Shown here one piece after another: positions 12,529 through 25,500 of a DNA stretch of 64,000 nt. This DNA comes from Wallemia ichthyophaga EXF-994 (lineage: Eukaryota; Basidiomycota; Wallemiomycetes; Wallemiales; Wallemiaceae). The position numbers were made by a program, and so were the translations under genes. Numbering within the stretch: the stretch's first letter is position 1; every line of letters starts with the position of its first letter. The notes beneath the pieces are model-generated. The model did no database searches. It was not told where the DNA came from and saw only the letters and a list, made by a program, of their open reading frames with translations. The stretch spans positions 310,001-374,000 of the forward strand of contig NW_008806275.1 in assembly GCF_000400465.1 (NCBI RefSeq), read 5' to 3'.

Positions 12529-14708
12529 ATGGGATCGTTAACGAAGCTGCCTTCCGAGCTGTGGTCTTGTGTACTAGAGCAGCTGGAGCCACGTGACCAA
12601 TCATCGAGCACGGCTGCGCTAATGATTGCGTTCCCGAAGGCTCCCGTTGACTTCAAGCACGTGTGGACGCATATACACTTGAGGAATGAGCTACAAGTGA
12701 AGGCGCTCAATTTGAAGCTTGTAAATGATAAGGAGATGAAGATCAGTCTACAGCGCGAGCCGTTCCTCGGCCAGTCTCTGCGTCATTCGGCTCTTTTGGG
12801 CGATCCGTACTATCTGATTAATGTATACGAGGTGCTCAAGCAGGCGCACTTGCTTTCTTTATTCGTTGGACCAGCATTCGCACCCGAGCATCTCGCAGAG
12901 TTGTTTCGCAAACCGCGTCGTAATCTCAAGACGCTCAATATACACTTCCGCCCTTATTTGAAGCGGAGGTCTTACTACCAGTGGGTTTGGCCATCTGTGT
13001 GAGTCGTGGCGTTCCTCACATGCGCACAGATTCCTCAAAGGCGCTTACTTCGACTCGACGTTGGAAGAGCTAGCGAGAAGGTGGCCAATCAATGCGAATC
13101 TCACGCGAGTGTCATTTATACAGGATAACCCACCTAGCATTGAGTACAAGGCTAGTAAAGAGCGGCTTCCAATTGAGGAAGAAGAATCGGTGGAGCTCGT
13201 CGATCACTCGACATACCTCAACAGTTACTCAGGTGGCCCATCGACTATGTTTAGGAATAAACTTCTAACTGAAGATTTACCAAAGAAGTTCGCACATCCT
13301 ATCGTTTTCTTTAACCTTAGTCACTGTCTCACTCAATTTGCTTCGAGTGACTTTGCATCGAGCGTGGAGCATTTCAGACTACGAGTACCGCAAAGAGATG
13401 TGAGTGGAGTGTTTAATTGATTTGGTGGTAGCTAATGAAATATTTTGTTTTCGCTATCGCTAGGTCGCGACTTCACTATCAGTGCAAGGGTCACTACCGC
13501 GCGTAACCAGTCTCGATCTGTCAACAACAACCATCAGAGTTGGTGGACCTGATGCTAACCTCGCCAGTCTGCTCAGAAGACTCAGCAAATTGCAGTATCT
13601 CGTACTCGACCAGACGGATGTTCTCGGTGCGGATAGGAAGTTCATCAACTTGGTCGCTAGAGATAGGGCGAAGAAGGCAGCGCGAGCAATTGGACAGCTG
13701 TGTGCAACGACGGGGCTGGTACGTGCAAAGCTACTTCAGGCTCGGATCAATGAATGGGTTGCTGAACAGAGGGCAACGTTTGTCGGTATGAATGAGGCTA
13801 TGATGAGACAGGTAAATATTCAAGATATTCAAGAAAATCAAGGCAGACGCGACCAGATACCAGAGCAAAGTACTTCATCTAGACGGAGAATTAACACAGG
13901 GAGGAGAGCATTCCAGGCAAATTTCTCTTTAAGAGAACAGACAGAGACTGGGAGCGCACCAAGGCTGTCCAGTGCTGCTAGAGCTTACTTGAAACATGCC
14001 CCAGTGGAATATGTCGTCCTGGCTGAGTTGCCTTGCTTGAAGGCTATCACAGTTGGTGTGCGCGACTGCGTCAAGCAGGCCAGACGCGATGAATGGCAGC
14101 GCGATTTCGAAAAAGGCTGGAAAGAAGGTTGCAGCAAGGTTGTTGAGAGTATCAACAGTTCGTACAGAGGCTGGATCAAGAGCCGCGAGGATGAAGACAG
14201 AGCGAGGGATTTGAGAGAGAGGAGAGAAGGTAGAGAAGGTAGAGAGACAGATAGCCACAGAGACAGAGGAAAACAGCAGCAGAAGTACAAGAAGTATGGT
14301 AAATCTAGCAACAACGTTTCCCAGAATAGAGGAGACAGAGGAGAAGAGAGGAGGAAGAAGGTCGAGTTGATCAGGATTGACGAAGAGGGGGACATAGTGA
14401 CCAGTGAAGATAGGATAAGAGGTTCAACCCTACCTAATGGGTTTGCAGAGGAGTTCCAAGGCATGAGAGCGTGTCTGAGCGAGGAAGAAGTGCTCAAGAT
14501 GATATCACGCGGATCAGACAAGATGTTCCAAGTGCCCAAGTTCTGCAGCGTAGGCAAATGCGAGCATCCTGCCGAAATGAACGACAGCGACAGCGATGAG
14601 GATGAAGATGATGACGATGATAATGATGTCGATGATGTCGATGATGTCATGGGGTGTCCTCGAGGGTGTGCCCACGAGTACATACGCAGAGTCTGGAGTG
14701 ATATTTAG
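12529..14708 (+). CDS. F-box-like/LRR-type protein with acidic C-terminus
   Basis: Exons 12529-12998, 13030-13399 and 13464-14708 give 694 residues. The N-terminus LTKLPSELWSCVLEQL has the LPxELxxxVLxxL pattern of F-box proteins, which bring substrates to SCF ubiquitin ligases. Leucine-rich repeat-like segments follow, for example VTSLDLSTTTIRVGG and LSKLQYLVLDQTDVLG. A basic, Arg/Glu-rich region (RDLRERREGREGRE) precedes a run of about 20 Asp/Glu residues near 14580-14650. Intron 1 is only 31 nt, yet it restores a smooth reading frame. The F-box call is from the short N-terminal match; the target is unknown. Confidence 0.6.
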
Positions 14709-14802
14709 AGCCAGTCTTTATACATACATTTGCTTTATTCAAAGGAAGAAATAAAATGAAAAAACAAAATTTTGAGATAAATTAAACTGCTCAAGCTCTT
14801 CA

Positions 14803-15418
14803 ATGTTCGCTACCTCACTGAGAAACACAGCAAAAATGAGCAACGTATTCTTCGATGTTAGCGCGGGCGGTAGCCCATTAGGTGGGTTGGCTTGTGTGTG
14901 CGTTTACGACAGCTAAACGCGACAGGCCGTATTGTATTCCAACTCGCGGACAATGTCGTACCAAAGACAGCAAGAAACTTCCGTGAATTGTGTACCGGCC
15001 AAAATGGATTTGGATATGCGGGATCAGGATTCCACAGAGTAATCCCATCATTCATGTGAGTGGGAGTATTTGTGTTTACCTGAATGGGTTTATTAACAAA
15101 TATAGGTTACAAGGTGGTGATTTCACCAACCACAACGGCACTGGCGGTAAATCCATCTACGGCCAAAAGTTCGAGGACGAGAACTTCACGCTGAAGCACA
15201 CCAAGCCAGGTCAATTGTCAATGGCTAACGCAGGTAAGAACACCAATGGATCTCAATTCTTCATCACCACCGTTCCTTGCTCTTGGTTGGACGGCGCTCA
15301 CGTCGTCTTCGGTGAGGTCGTCGAGGGATTGGACATTGTCAAGAAGGTTGAATCATTGGGCTCTGGCTCTGGTAAGCCAAAGACTGAGATCAAGATTACC
15401 AACTCTGGCACTGTCTAA
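14803..15418 (+). CDS. CPR1: cyclophilin A-type peptidyl-prolyl cis-trans isomerase
   Basis: Catalyses cis-trans isomerisation of prolyl bonds and binds cyclosporin A. Exons from the downstream ATG are 14836-14881, 14926-15055 and 15106-15418, giving 162 residues, the normal cytosolic length. Signature segments are [30 protein letters not shown] and the drug-binding Trp in [10 protein letters not shown]. An in-frame ATG at 14803 would add 11 residues ([11 protein letters not shown]), basic and hydroxylated like a short mitochondrial presequence. Fungi are known that make cytosolic and mitochondrial cyclophilin from one gene, so both starts may be used. The feature starts at the upstream ATG. 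Confidence 0.95.
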
Positions 15419-15614
15419 GACTATTCAATTGGAAATGTATGAATGAAAATTTGATGAATTCAATTATAAAAGATACAAGAGACTTGTATGAGTGTGGGTC
15501 AGCGATATACGTGAAAAGATTATGTATAATGTTTAAATAAAATTTTGATAGATTTTGTTGAAATTTGAATGAATGATAACAGCGTCTCGTATCACAAGAC
15601 AGAAGAAATTGAAA

Positions 15615-15909
15615 ATGCATTTAATGTTCACAACGAATGATGAAGGGAAGAGGGTTTATTCTTTGAAGGTTTGTCCTGTGCTTCTGGTATATTCTCAGTC
15701 TAACATATTTACGCAGAAGATAACCACATCAGGCAAGATAACCAAATCCGCACATCCAGCTAGATTCAGCCCAGATGACAAGTTCTCCCGTCACAGGTAA
15801 ATTGATTTTTAATTAAAATACCGCTCACATACTCATTCTCCTTAGGGTGACAATAAAGAAGAGATATGGTATCCTGCCAACGCAATTACCAAGGAATAGA
15901 GCATTTTGA
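15615..15909 (+). CDS. NOP10: H/ACA snoRNP subunit NOP10
   Basis: A small protein of 65 residues from three exons (15615-15668, 15717-15796, 15846-15909). It is a core subunit of H/ACA ribonucleoproteins, with Cbf5, Gar1 and Nhp2, which pseudouridylate rRNA in the nucleolus. The start [18 protein letters not shown] and the nearly invariant [17 protein letters not shown], followed by [13 protein letters not shown], identify it. The gene is too fragmented to show as one long ORF. It lies about 200 bp downstream of cyclophilin on the same strand. Confidence 0.96.
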
Positions 15910-16176
15910 TTGGTTAATTAGTTTAATTGCTGTTTACCTGATTAATTTATATATATTTTATTAAAATTACTATTTACGGTTCGAATTAAATGCCTTAACT
16001 GAGTTATCTGCAATGTCTGTATACCAACTACGACCACACATTTATAACGCATTTTACGCGTTTTATATTCTATTGAACCAATTTTAATCTTCTATCGACT
16101 TATATTGGTTATATATTCACTCTCCTCTCTTCATTCCCCGCTTTTCACCTCTTTTCAGCCTAAAACATTCTCTTAA

Positions 16177-19100
16177 ATGGCTGATAACTCGAGGCCACCA
16201 TTGAAGCACCTGTCTTCTTCTTTCAAGTCTGGTGATGACAGCGATCCCAATCTCAATATCAACGATCAGCCCATCCTCGCTCCTACTGTCAGCTTTCAAT
16301 ACACCAACGATCAAGACCCTGAAGCTGCCTATAAAATACACACCGATTCAGCCTTCAAAAGGAAACGCTCCCTCGTCAAGCCTGAACGCGAACGCCCTGA
16401 TCCCAACCACAGACTGTTTCACTATCGTAACAGAGCCGCACATCTAGATCAGTCTGGTCACGGTGGCGTTAAAGCTTCTTGTGAGCTCTGTTTCTCTTTC
16501 TCAATCACTTCCCTCTGACTTACACTTTCAGCCACCGGCGCTTACCCCCAGCAATCCTCCTCTCCAGGCGTACGCCGAGGCAAATCCGTTCTAGGCAGAC
16601 AAGACCCCGGTCCTGGTCTCTTGCGGAGGCAGACTAAAAAGTACAACTCTATTATTGCTCCCGTCGAAGCTGAGAATGCCCCGACTGGAAAAGAACCCAC
16701 GTCAACCTCCACCTTCGGCTACGCTTCTATACCTGGCCCAAAAGGTCCGTGGATGCTTTATTGCTTCATTATCACATGCTTCATTCCCAATTTCCTTCTC
16801 AAATTATGCGGTATCAACACTCCAGAGCGTCAAAGGGCTTGGCGTGAAAAAATTGGCTTGTTGGGTGTTATTGGTTGTTTGATGGCTTTAGTTGGTTTTA
16901 TTACTTTCGGGTTCACTCAGACTGTTTGTGGTGTACCTCCTCATCGTTATCAAGTTGGTCACATCGATAATGGTAACCTCGTTGTGAACGGTATATCGTA
17001 CAGTCTCAATACCTGGAAGCATCCTCAAGTTAATGGCTGGTTTGATAGTGATGAGAATTCAAACGTTCTCTTTAATGGTCCCATGCCTGCTTCTGGAATG
17101 GACGCCTCCTTTCTCTTTCAAAGAGTGAATGAAAACTGCAAAGATATCATTACTCCAGCAGATAATACTGGCATTGATCACTCCGGTAATGATATGTCAT
17201 GGTATTTCCCTTGTCAACTTTTCAGCCCTAATGGGACAACCACCCCCAATCTTTCCAACTATACCGATGATACTCTTTGTCATACTTCTTCCACGGCTAG
17301 AGACGCTTTCGACTCCCTTGGTTCAAATGAAGATGTTACCACTGGTCAAATTTACTTTACTTGGGATGATTTACGCGATCCAAACAGAAATTTAATCGTT
17401 TATGAGCAAGATGTTTTAGATTTAAGTTTGTTAAATTGGTTGGACAGTGCTCAAGTCAATTGGCCTTCGGAGTTTGATGAGTTAAAATCTCCCACACCGG
17501 AAGACAAGTTTAAAGGCAAAGATATAACGATGACAATGCAAAGAACTGGCAGAGATGATATCGGTAAATGTCTGCGTGACATTGTTAGAGTTGGTTTCAT
17601 CGATACTGACACTGTTGGATGTGTTGCTTCTAACGTGGTGTTATACTTATCTCTGATATTTATTATCGGGGTTGTTTCGTATGTTTATTTACTGCGTTGT
17701 TTATCCTTCTGACAAATGATTTTAAGCATCAAATGGGCTATGGCGGTCTTCTTTGGTTGGTTCTTATCCTGGAGACTCGGTGTAGGATTCAAAGAAACAA
17801 GAGAAGAAAGACACGCGCGAATGAATGCCATTGAGAACTGGTCAGATGATATTTACAAACCAGCTCCAAATAAATACAGGCCTTCAGCACCTCCTAACAA
17901 CTCCAAATCCAATCCTTTTAGTAAAACTACAGCAAAGTTATTACCAAAGTCTAGCAGATTCACTCCTGCGCAAGAGAAACCAACATTCGTACCTGAGTTG
18001 AACAAACGCGCGAATAACTTTACTACATCAAATTCAAAAAGTTTTCTTGGCTCTTCAATCTATAGCCCTCCAGACTCTCCAAACATACGAGGCACACAAA
18101 GCTCAAGTAGTTTGCCATTCGCTAGCTCAAAAGAGTTTGTTGACTGGAACAGATCTTCGTCATTAGCTTCTGGCAGTTCAGGTGGATGTCCTTATCCTTT
18201 GGTTCAGAATGTTGTCCCACAACCACCATCAGACTATGAACCTCACAACTTCCCGTTAGCTCATACTATATGTCTAGTCACCGCTTATTCTGAAAGTGTT
18301 GAAGGTTTGAGAACTACTTTGGATTCCTTAGCTACGACAGATTATCCTAACAGTCACAAGCTTCTGTTGATTATTGCAGATGGTATTGTCAAAGGATCTG
18401 GAAACGACATGTCGACACCAGACATATGTCTTAGTATGATGAAAGATTTGGTTTTACCCAAGGATCAAGTTGAAGCCAACTCTTTTGTTTCAATAGCTGA
18501 TGGACATAAAAGACACAACATGGCTAAAGTTTTTGCAGGATTTTACGATTATGATGAGTCAACAGTCGAGCAAAACAAACAACAACGTGTACCGATTATT
18601 CTCGTCGCAAAAACTGGTAATCCACTTGAAGCTAAGGAGGCTAAACCTGGTAATCGTGGTAAACGTGATTCACAAGTATTGCTCATGTCTTTCCTTCAAA
18701 AAGTCATGTTCGACGAACGCATGACGACATTTGATTTCGATTTCTTTAACACTATTTGGAGACTTACAGGTGTTTGTCCCGACAGATATGAAACTTGCTT
18801 GATGGTTGATGCTGATACGAAAGTTTTCCCTGATTCACTCACAAGAATGATGGCATGTATGGTAGTCGATCCCGAAATCATGGGTTTATGTGGTGAAACT
18901 AAGATTGCAAACAAAGCACAAAGCTGGGTTACTATGATACAAGTATTTGAGTATCACATTTCTCATCACTTGGCAAAGGCTTTCGAATCAGTTTTCGGTG
19001 GTGTTACTTGTTTACCTGGTTGCTTTTCTATGTACAGGATTAAGGCTCCAAAGGGTGGTCAAGGCTATTGGGTACCAGTTATCTGTAACCCGGATATTGT

Positions 19101-20479
19101 TGAGCACTACTCTGAAAACATCGTCGATACACTTCACAAGAAAAATTTACTGCTCCTCGGTGAAGATAGATTCTTGACAACGTTAATGCTTAGAACTTTA
19201 CCAAAGCGCAAGATGATGTTCTGTCCACAAGCAGTTTGTAAAACTGTTGTACCGGATGAGTTCAAGGTCTTATTATCACAAAGAAGGAGATGGATTAACT
19301 CAACCGTTCATAATCTGTTTGAGCTCATATTGGTTAGGGATTTATGCGGAACGTTTTGTTTCTCCATGCAATTCGTCGTCTTTATGGAAATGGTCGGTAC
19401 GATGGTTTTACCAGCTGCTATTACGTTCACCGTTTACATCATTGTCCTCGGAATGTGGGTGAGGACTCATTAGATTTGCATTACTGACACTTTTTAGTAT
19501 TCCATCTGAACGTACCCCAACGATCTCACTTATTTTGCTCTTGATCATTCTCGGTTTACCAGGTCTTCTTATTGTTCTGACATCGCGAAGACTAGCCTAC
19601 GTTGGATGGATGATAATCTATCTTTTCTCGTTGCCAATATGGAACGCTATCTTACCAGCTTACTCGTTCTGGCATTTTGATGACTTTTCGTGGGGTGCAA
19701 CTAGACAAATTGAGGGTGAAGGTGCCGAAGAGTCGCACGGAGATAAAGAAGGAGAATTTGATCCATCACATATCATTATGAAACGTTGGGCAGAATTCGA
19801 ACGTGACAGAAGATATAGAACTGGTACAAACTCGAGAGATTCTACAGATGATGTCAGTAGATCTGCAAGGAGGCATGATTATAGAAGATCGGTGAACAGT
19901 AATCACGATGGTGGTGGGTTGACGTTGGATGCTTTGAGAAATCCGCCATCTTCAGCATCAAGAGGTAGTTTGACTGGACCTCCTCTAATTGAATTACCTC
20001 AACCACTTTCGACACATTTGAATGAAGCATCTGGTTCTACACCGCCACCCGTATCAAGAATTCCAGAAAATTTAGCAAATTTTGACGAATCAAGTGGAGC
20101 AAACAGTGTAGAACAGAAGCCAATGTTATCTTTGAGTCATATTGATTCACCTTTACACGATCAAGATAGTCATCAAAGACTAGCTTCAATACCTCAAAGC
20201 GAGTTCTATCAACCACAAGCACAGTCAAATGAAAAGGAATCATTCTTAGAGGATAACAGCCATCTCAACAGACCAGCACTCGGGATTACTCTAATGGATC
20301 AAGGGCCTATTGGCGAATCACCCCGAAGAGTAGTCAAACCAGCTCACAAAAGGAGACAGCCAAGCTCGTCATTGGCGCTTGAACAATTGAATCAATATAG
20401 TCAACAAAGACGAGATGAAAGGGTGGGTAGCTCGGAGGATATTGATTTAGACGAATCAACTCGTGCATCACAATCTTAA
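16177..20479 (+). CDS. class IV chitin synthase (CHS3 family)
   Basis: A membrane glycosyltransferase that polymerises UDP-GlcNAc into chitin for the cell wall. Exons 16177-16480, 16532-17678, 17727-19454 and 19498-20479 give 1386 residues. The order is: a polar N-terminal region, a transmembrane pair near [18 protein letters not shown] and [20 protein letters not shown], a long lumenal segment, a second hydrophobic region ([12 protein letters not shown]), then the catalytic domain. That domain has [15 protein letters not shown] and QRRRWINS. After it come C-terminal membrane segments ([35 protein letters not shown]) and a hydrophilic tail. The lack of a myosin head and the N-terminal membrane plan indicate class IV. 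The last intron needs a GTGGGT donor at 19455 to keep frame. Confidence 0.95.
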
Positions 20480-21734
20480 TCGACAAATGCAAAGCAATAT
20501 GATTTGTGAGTCGTCGTATGTGGTTAATGAGCTGAGATAACTTAACTTACGAAACAGACTTCTACTTTATTTAATACTGACAATGTACCACTACTTCTAG
20601 TCAGATTTTGCACTCTATTAGCGATTATTTTACAATTTCATCTGGCGTTTTGAACATTAGTCAGGCAAACAGGCTACTTTTGTATTTTTGTTAAATTATG
20701 TATCTTCTCAGATATGGCGGAGTATTGCTAAGCTGCGTTGATCATCTCCAATGCTTGATGACTTCAAGATGTGATTAGAGATGGCAAGACAATTTCGCAA
20801 GACGATAGTGTCCGAAATCGCTCAAGCATTAAAAATACATCCTCATATCAACCCTCCGCTCTCTATCCACCGAGTTGGATTTCTCTCTTAACACCTATCT
20901 CATTTCAGATGGTGATTTGCGACTTTTGATGATCTCCATATAAAAGAGCTTGAATGATAGCTCTGACAGAAACGAATATGATTCTACCTGATTTGTATCC
21001 CTGGCGCTCCAGAATTGAGCCCTGCACGCTGATCGGAAGCAATTATCCGAAATCGCTCAAGAGCACGCTATAGGATGAACATCGACATTTAAGCGCTTAA
21101 TCCATGAAAGTAAAATTTCCGCGATTTATAGAGATCCTAAGTACCTAAGATAATCAATTTTCCGGGCTCTATAAACACGTAAAACATTTTACGTTGCGTG
21201 TCGTCTACAGGACTTACTTTTGGTATTAGGGAAAAATATCACTACTCAGCATCACTTTACACTTGAAAGAAGCGATTTGGGTATAGAAAAGGAGGGGTCA
21301 GCATAACTCTGAAATCGCGACTTTGGCTTCACTTGATGCATTTCGAGATTTTAAGTAATTGGGGATTTGAAGGCACTTAAGGGTCCTTTGTAATCGTTGA
21401 AGTCAAGATAATAGGAGTTTGTGTTTTTAATACCGAATTGCACTCTTTGCAGCATCTAACATTTAGGTGGATGAATGCCGAGTACATGCTGCGTTATCCA
21501 TGAAAATCGTACCTGCAAACGTCTCAATTAGCTGATGATTACAGAATTTTGATAAGTGTGCTCGAATTGGCAGCATTCACTGTGCTATAGCGAACTTAAG
21601 CACGTCATTTTATAAGATTGCAGCGTCATTCCAACTCTAAAAGCTTAACTATTGTACCCAATAATACATCAGAAAAGATATCACACCCAAATTATATACG
21701 TTTGGATTCACCTCCCTATAAACCCAACTACCAC
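20480..21734. other. 1.25 kb gene-free interval
   Basis: This lies between the chitin synthase and PAC2. No ORF, tRNA or mobile element is recognised. It holds an exact 16-nt direct repeat (TCCGAAATCGCTCAAG) at 20811-20826 and 21046-21061. A 9-nt inverted repeat, AATGCTTGA near 20752 against TCAAGCATT near 20822, overlaps its first copy. It may hold a long PAC2 promoter, a non-coding RNA or a decayed sequence. Confidence 0.4.
20811..21061. repeat. pair of exact 16-nt direct repeats
   Basis: TCCGAAATCGCTCAAG occurs at 20811-20826 and again at 21046-21061 inside the gene-free interval. The span covers both copies. The role is unknown. Confidence 0.7.
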
Positions 21735-22513
21735 ATGTCTTTTATCAAGTACGAAACCAATTTCAACGAGAACGAATTGAAGGGGAAGACGTTGATTTTG
21801 CCATCGATCAGTATAGCGAATGTACCGCAATTAGCTATCGAGCTGCTGCTGAACAACCATTCGAATGAGTTAATTGGTAGGTTCAACAACGACGGCTTCA
21901 TCCAAGTTGCGGGTGGATCTGCTAGTGGCTTGGTAACTCCCTTGGAATTGCGTAGGCTGCAAAAGTGCAGCGATGTCTTCATAATCGACCAGCGATCACC
22001 GATACTCAAAGTAAGCACTCATTATCTGTTAAACGGAGCTGACGAGTACAGAGCCATAAGAGTACATTCGTAGATAATCTTAAGGTTTGGGCAGAGAGGC
22101 TGGAGCTCGACGTAGTCGTTCTATCTTCTGCAGATTCAGCTGCGAGAAGCGACAATGAGATCATGTCAAGCCAGCTGAAGCAACTGTCTAATAAGGAAGC
22201 GAAATACGATAGCAGGATAAGCGTTTTCGAGCCGCTTGAATTAGGCAGCGCTAATGGATCTGGCCTGCTCAAGTCTTACTATACCAACATGAAGAAAGCG
22301 TGTGCGTTGTGTCTGTTCACAACTGAAGGAGACAACAGGCCTGATGCCCATCTCCTCGTAAAGGCGATTTCAAACGTACTTGGCTTGGAAGGTATGTGAG
22401 CTCAGCGATAACGTCAGATTTGTGTTAACGCAGCTACAGCGGTTGAATTAAAGGATCCTGGGCATTGGGATGGGCTTTTTGGACGCTTATATGATATTAA
22501 ATTATTTGGCTGA
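21735..22513 (+). CDS. PAC2: proteasome assembly chaperone 2
   Basis: Exons 21735-22010, 22061-22391 and 22434-22513 give 228 residues. With PAC1 it forms a heterodimer that helps assemble the proteasome alpha ring. Family features are LKGKTLILPSISIANVPQLA near the start, LDVVVLSSADS in the middle, TEGDNRPDAHLLVKAI, and a C-terminal HWDGLFGRLYD, matching the W-x-x-LFG end of PSMG2/ADD66. The ATG at 21735 is chosen; the open frame upstream has no ATG. Intron 1 must end at the 22060 acceptor, because the AG at 22079 breaks the frame. Confidence 0.87.
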
Positions 22514-22575
22514 GATGTTTGTTCCTTGTATTTTCCATGTCTTCTCTTTTGCTTGAGAACTACGAATATTACGAT

Positions 22576-25500
22576 ATGCCCAAAAAGCGCTCGCTGAAAC
22601 CAGTGAACCGTGGCTTTGCAACTACATCCGTACAAAAGAAGCCTGAAGATCCTAAACCTGTCGTTGAGGCCCCGCAAGCTCCCGCGCCCGAAGACAGGCC
22701 GTCGACACCGCTTTCAACGAGCCAGCAACCCATCAACGACGATATCGTGCAGCAGTACTACTCCAAGGTACTCAAGGATGTTGAGAGGAACGTTAAAGGT
22801 ATTGATTATGATAGAAAGCTCGCGAAACAGCTCCCAACTCTTCAGCTTAATGATATCAACTACAAAGAATTCGTACCGACATTCAGCTGCGACGATAGCC
22901 ACATAGACAGTAATGACAAGATATTTCACAAGCTTGGAGTTACTTACAATACTTTGAAGAGGCTGGGATTCACCCATTCGCTAGTAGTTGACTCTTTTAA
23001 CGCTACAAACTCATTTGACCTGCAAAACGCTTTGGTATGGGTGAGTACTACGTGCTGCAATTACAATAACTTCTCACTAATCTCCGCAGCTTGCATTCAA
23101 CGTCTCTGATGAGCAACTCAACGATACTGCGTACACGACAATTCCGCCTTCTCCTCCGAAACCACTCCCAACGCCTACTCCGCCAGCCTCTTCAACGCCC
23201 AAAAAGACTTCTGGTACTGCTAGTCCCTCGTTGACCCCTTCCAAGCCCAGCAAACCCGCCTTCGATGTTCCTCAAATTACCCTGTCCGATGACGACCAAC
23301 TCGAGCCTACACAAGCATACGTCCGCTTCAAGCTGGAGCTCGACGATGCAGAGCGGGCTGCAGGTATCGTCAAGAAGAAGAAAAAGTCTAAGGCCGATGA
23401 CTGTTCTGATCCGCAAGTGATAGCTTTAAGGGCAGTTGTCGATCAGTTGCAAGGAATGTATCTATTTGATAAGAAAGACGCCGACAATGCTTACAGGGAA
23501 CAAAGAAATGAGCTCGACAAGGAGCTTCTCCAAGAACGACTGAAACAACCGCAACCACAGCATCAACAGCAACCACCTTCACCCACGCAGGAGAATAAAA
23601 AATCTGCTGATCCTGTTGAAGAAGACATGGGCGATCTCTTCAAGGAAGAAGAACAAGAAGAGCTCACACCTAGCGGTAATCCTATGCCTGTCATTGACAT
23701 GACTCTTCCAAGACAAATATCTGCGCGCTCAATGCCAAAGACTATCGTTGAAGAAACAATCATCAAGATCGACAAGTCTGCTCAGTCTTACTTTTTGATC
23801 GTATCTAAGGGATCTCGTGCTATCAGAGCATCAGGTTTTGTTCAATGGGGTTTAGAGTTTCAATACGCACGTGATGAGCACGAGATGGTTGACGTCGGCT
23901 GCCAGAATGACACACAGGCTATTAATTACGTCGCGTTGATGCTACTTCACAAGGTTTATCTCAAGCATCCAGCGGCATGTACTTTCAAGCACTCACAATT
24001 CCCACTTTCATTCCAGGAGCTGTGGGCAGAAGTTGAGAACAAGCGTAAAACTGAGGAAAGCGCTAAACAGAGCGAGGAATACCTAATGCTGAAGCAATAC
24101 TTTGATGAAAAGATGGAAAGTGCACCATCTAAATACAAATCGACACCAAAAGCGACCAAAACCAACGCAACTGATGGAGAATCTCTTTCACACTCCCAAA
24201 AGAACTCTGTATCGAGAAAAGACAGCAAGTTGCAGGAAATCTTTGAACAAAGGCAGCGAACAGAAGCTTATCAAACCATGTTACAGTCGAGAAATACACT
24301 TCCAATAGCTTCCTATCGTGAGGAGATCCTTAACACAATCAACTCCTCACAGGTCATGGTCCTCAGTGGTGAAACTGGCTGTGGCAAGTCTACCCAACTT
24401 CCTGCGTTCATTTTAGAGGATGCTCTGAGCAAGGGCGAAAAATGCAAGATCTACTGTACCGAGCCTAGGCGTATATCTGCCATATCCCTTGGATCTAGAG
24501 TTTCTGCTGAGTTGGGTGAAAAGCCGGGTACTTTAGGTGGACCGGAGTCTCTTGTCGGTTATGCCGTACGATTGGAGAGCCATATTGGTAAATCGACGCG
24601 ACTGGTATATGCCACGAACGGTATTGCATTGCGTATGCTTGAATCAAGCAATGGTCCAGACGGAAAGAGTGCCTTTGATGATCTCACTCATATTGTCATT
24701 GACGAAGTACACGAGCGCTCTATTGAGTCAGACTTTTTGCTCATCGTGCTGAAGTCTTTACTTCAGCAACGCAAAAACCTCAAGATTATTCTCATGAGTG
24801 CGACTGTTGATTCCAAAAAAATTAGCTCGTACTTTGGTGGATGTCCTGTTATTAGCGTACCAGGACGTACTTTCCCCGTAGATGTTTGCTATCTCGAGGA
24901 TGCCATCGAATTTAGTGGTTTCAGAATCGATGAAACCTCGCAGTATGCTCGTAACCAATATGACCGAATTGCTAACAAGGGAAAATCACAAATAGCGGAG
25001 TGGAACGAGGATGAAGACGATGAAGAGAATAACAGTGGAACATCTACACCAAAGGATCAAAGCGTTTCATCGGCTTTGCCTAAGCTGAGCCCAGACACAT
25101 TCACGACTCTCAATCTTCTCAACGAGTATTTGATTCCGTATGATCTGATATTAAAGACTTTGGAAAGGCTCAGTACGGATGCTCAATGGATTCATTATTC
25201 TAGCGCAACACTCATTTTCATGTCTGGTATGGCAGAAATAAGACGTATGAATGATATGCTGCAAGAGCATCCGCTGTTTGGTGATAGCTCACAGTTTAAC
25301 ATTTACCCGTTACATTCCAGTATTGCCTCTGACAAGCAGGGTGCAGTTTTTGACATACCACCACCAGGAGTTCGTAAAATTGTCATTGCTACAAACATTG
25401 CCGAGACTGGTATCACCATTCCAGACGTGACATGTGTCATTGATACTGGTAGACATCGCGAAATGAGATTCGACGAGAAGAGACAGATCTCACGTCTTCT

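Noticed and set aside
13985-14680. 232-codon minus-strand ORF opposite the F-box gene
   Set aside because: It is the antisense shadow of an acidic and basic repeat region (poly-Ser and Leu translation).
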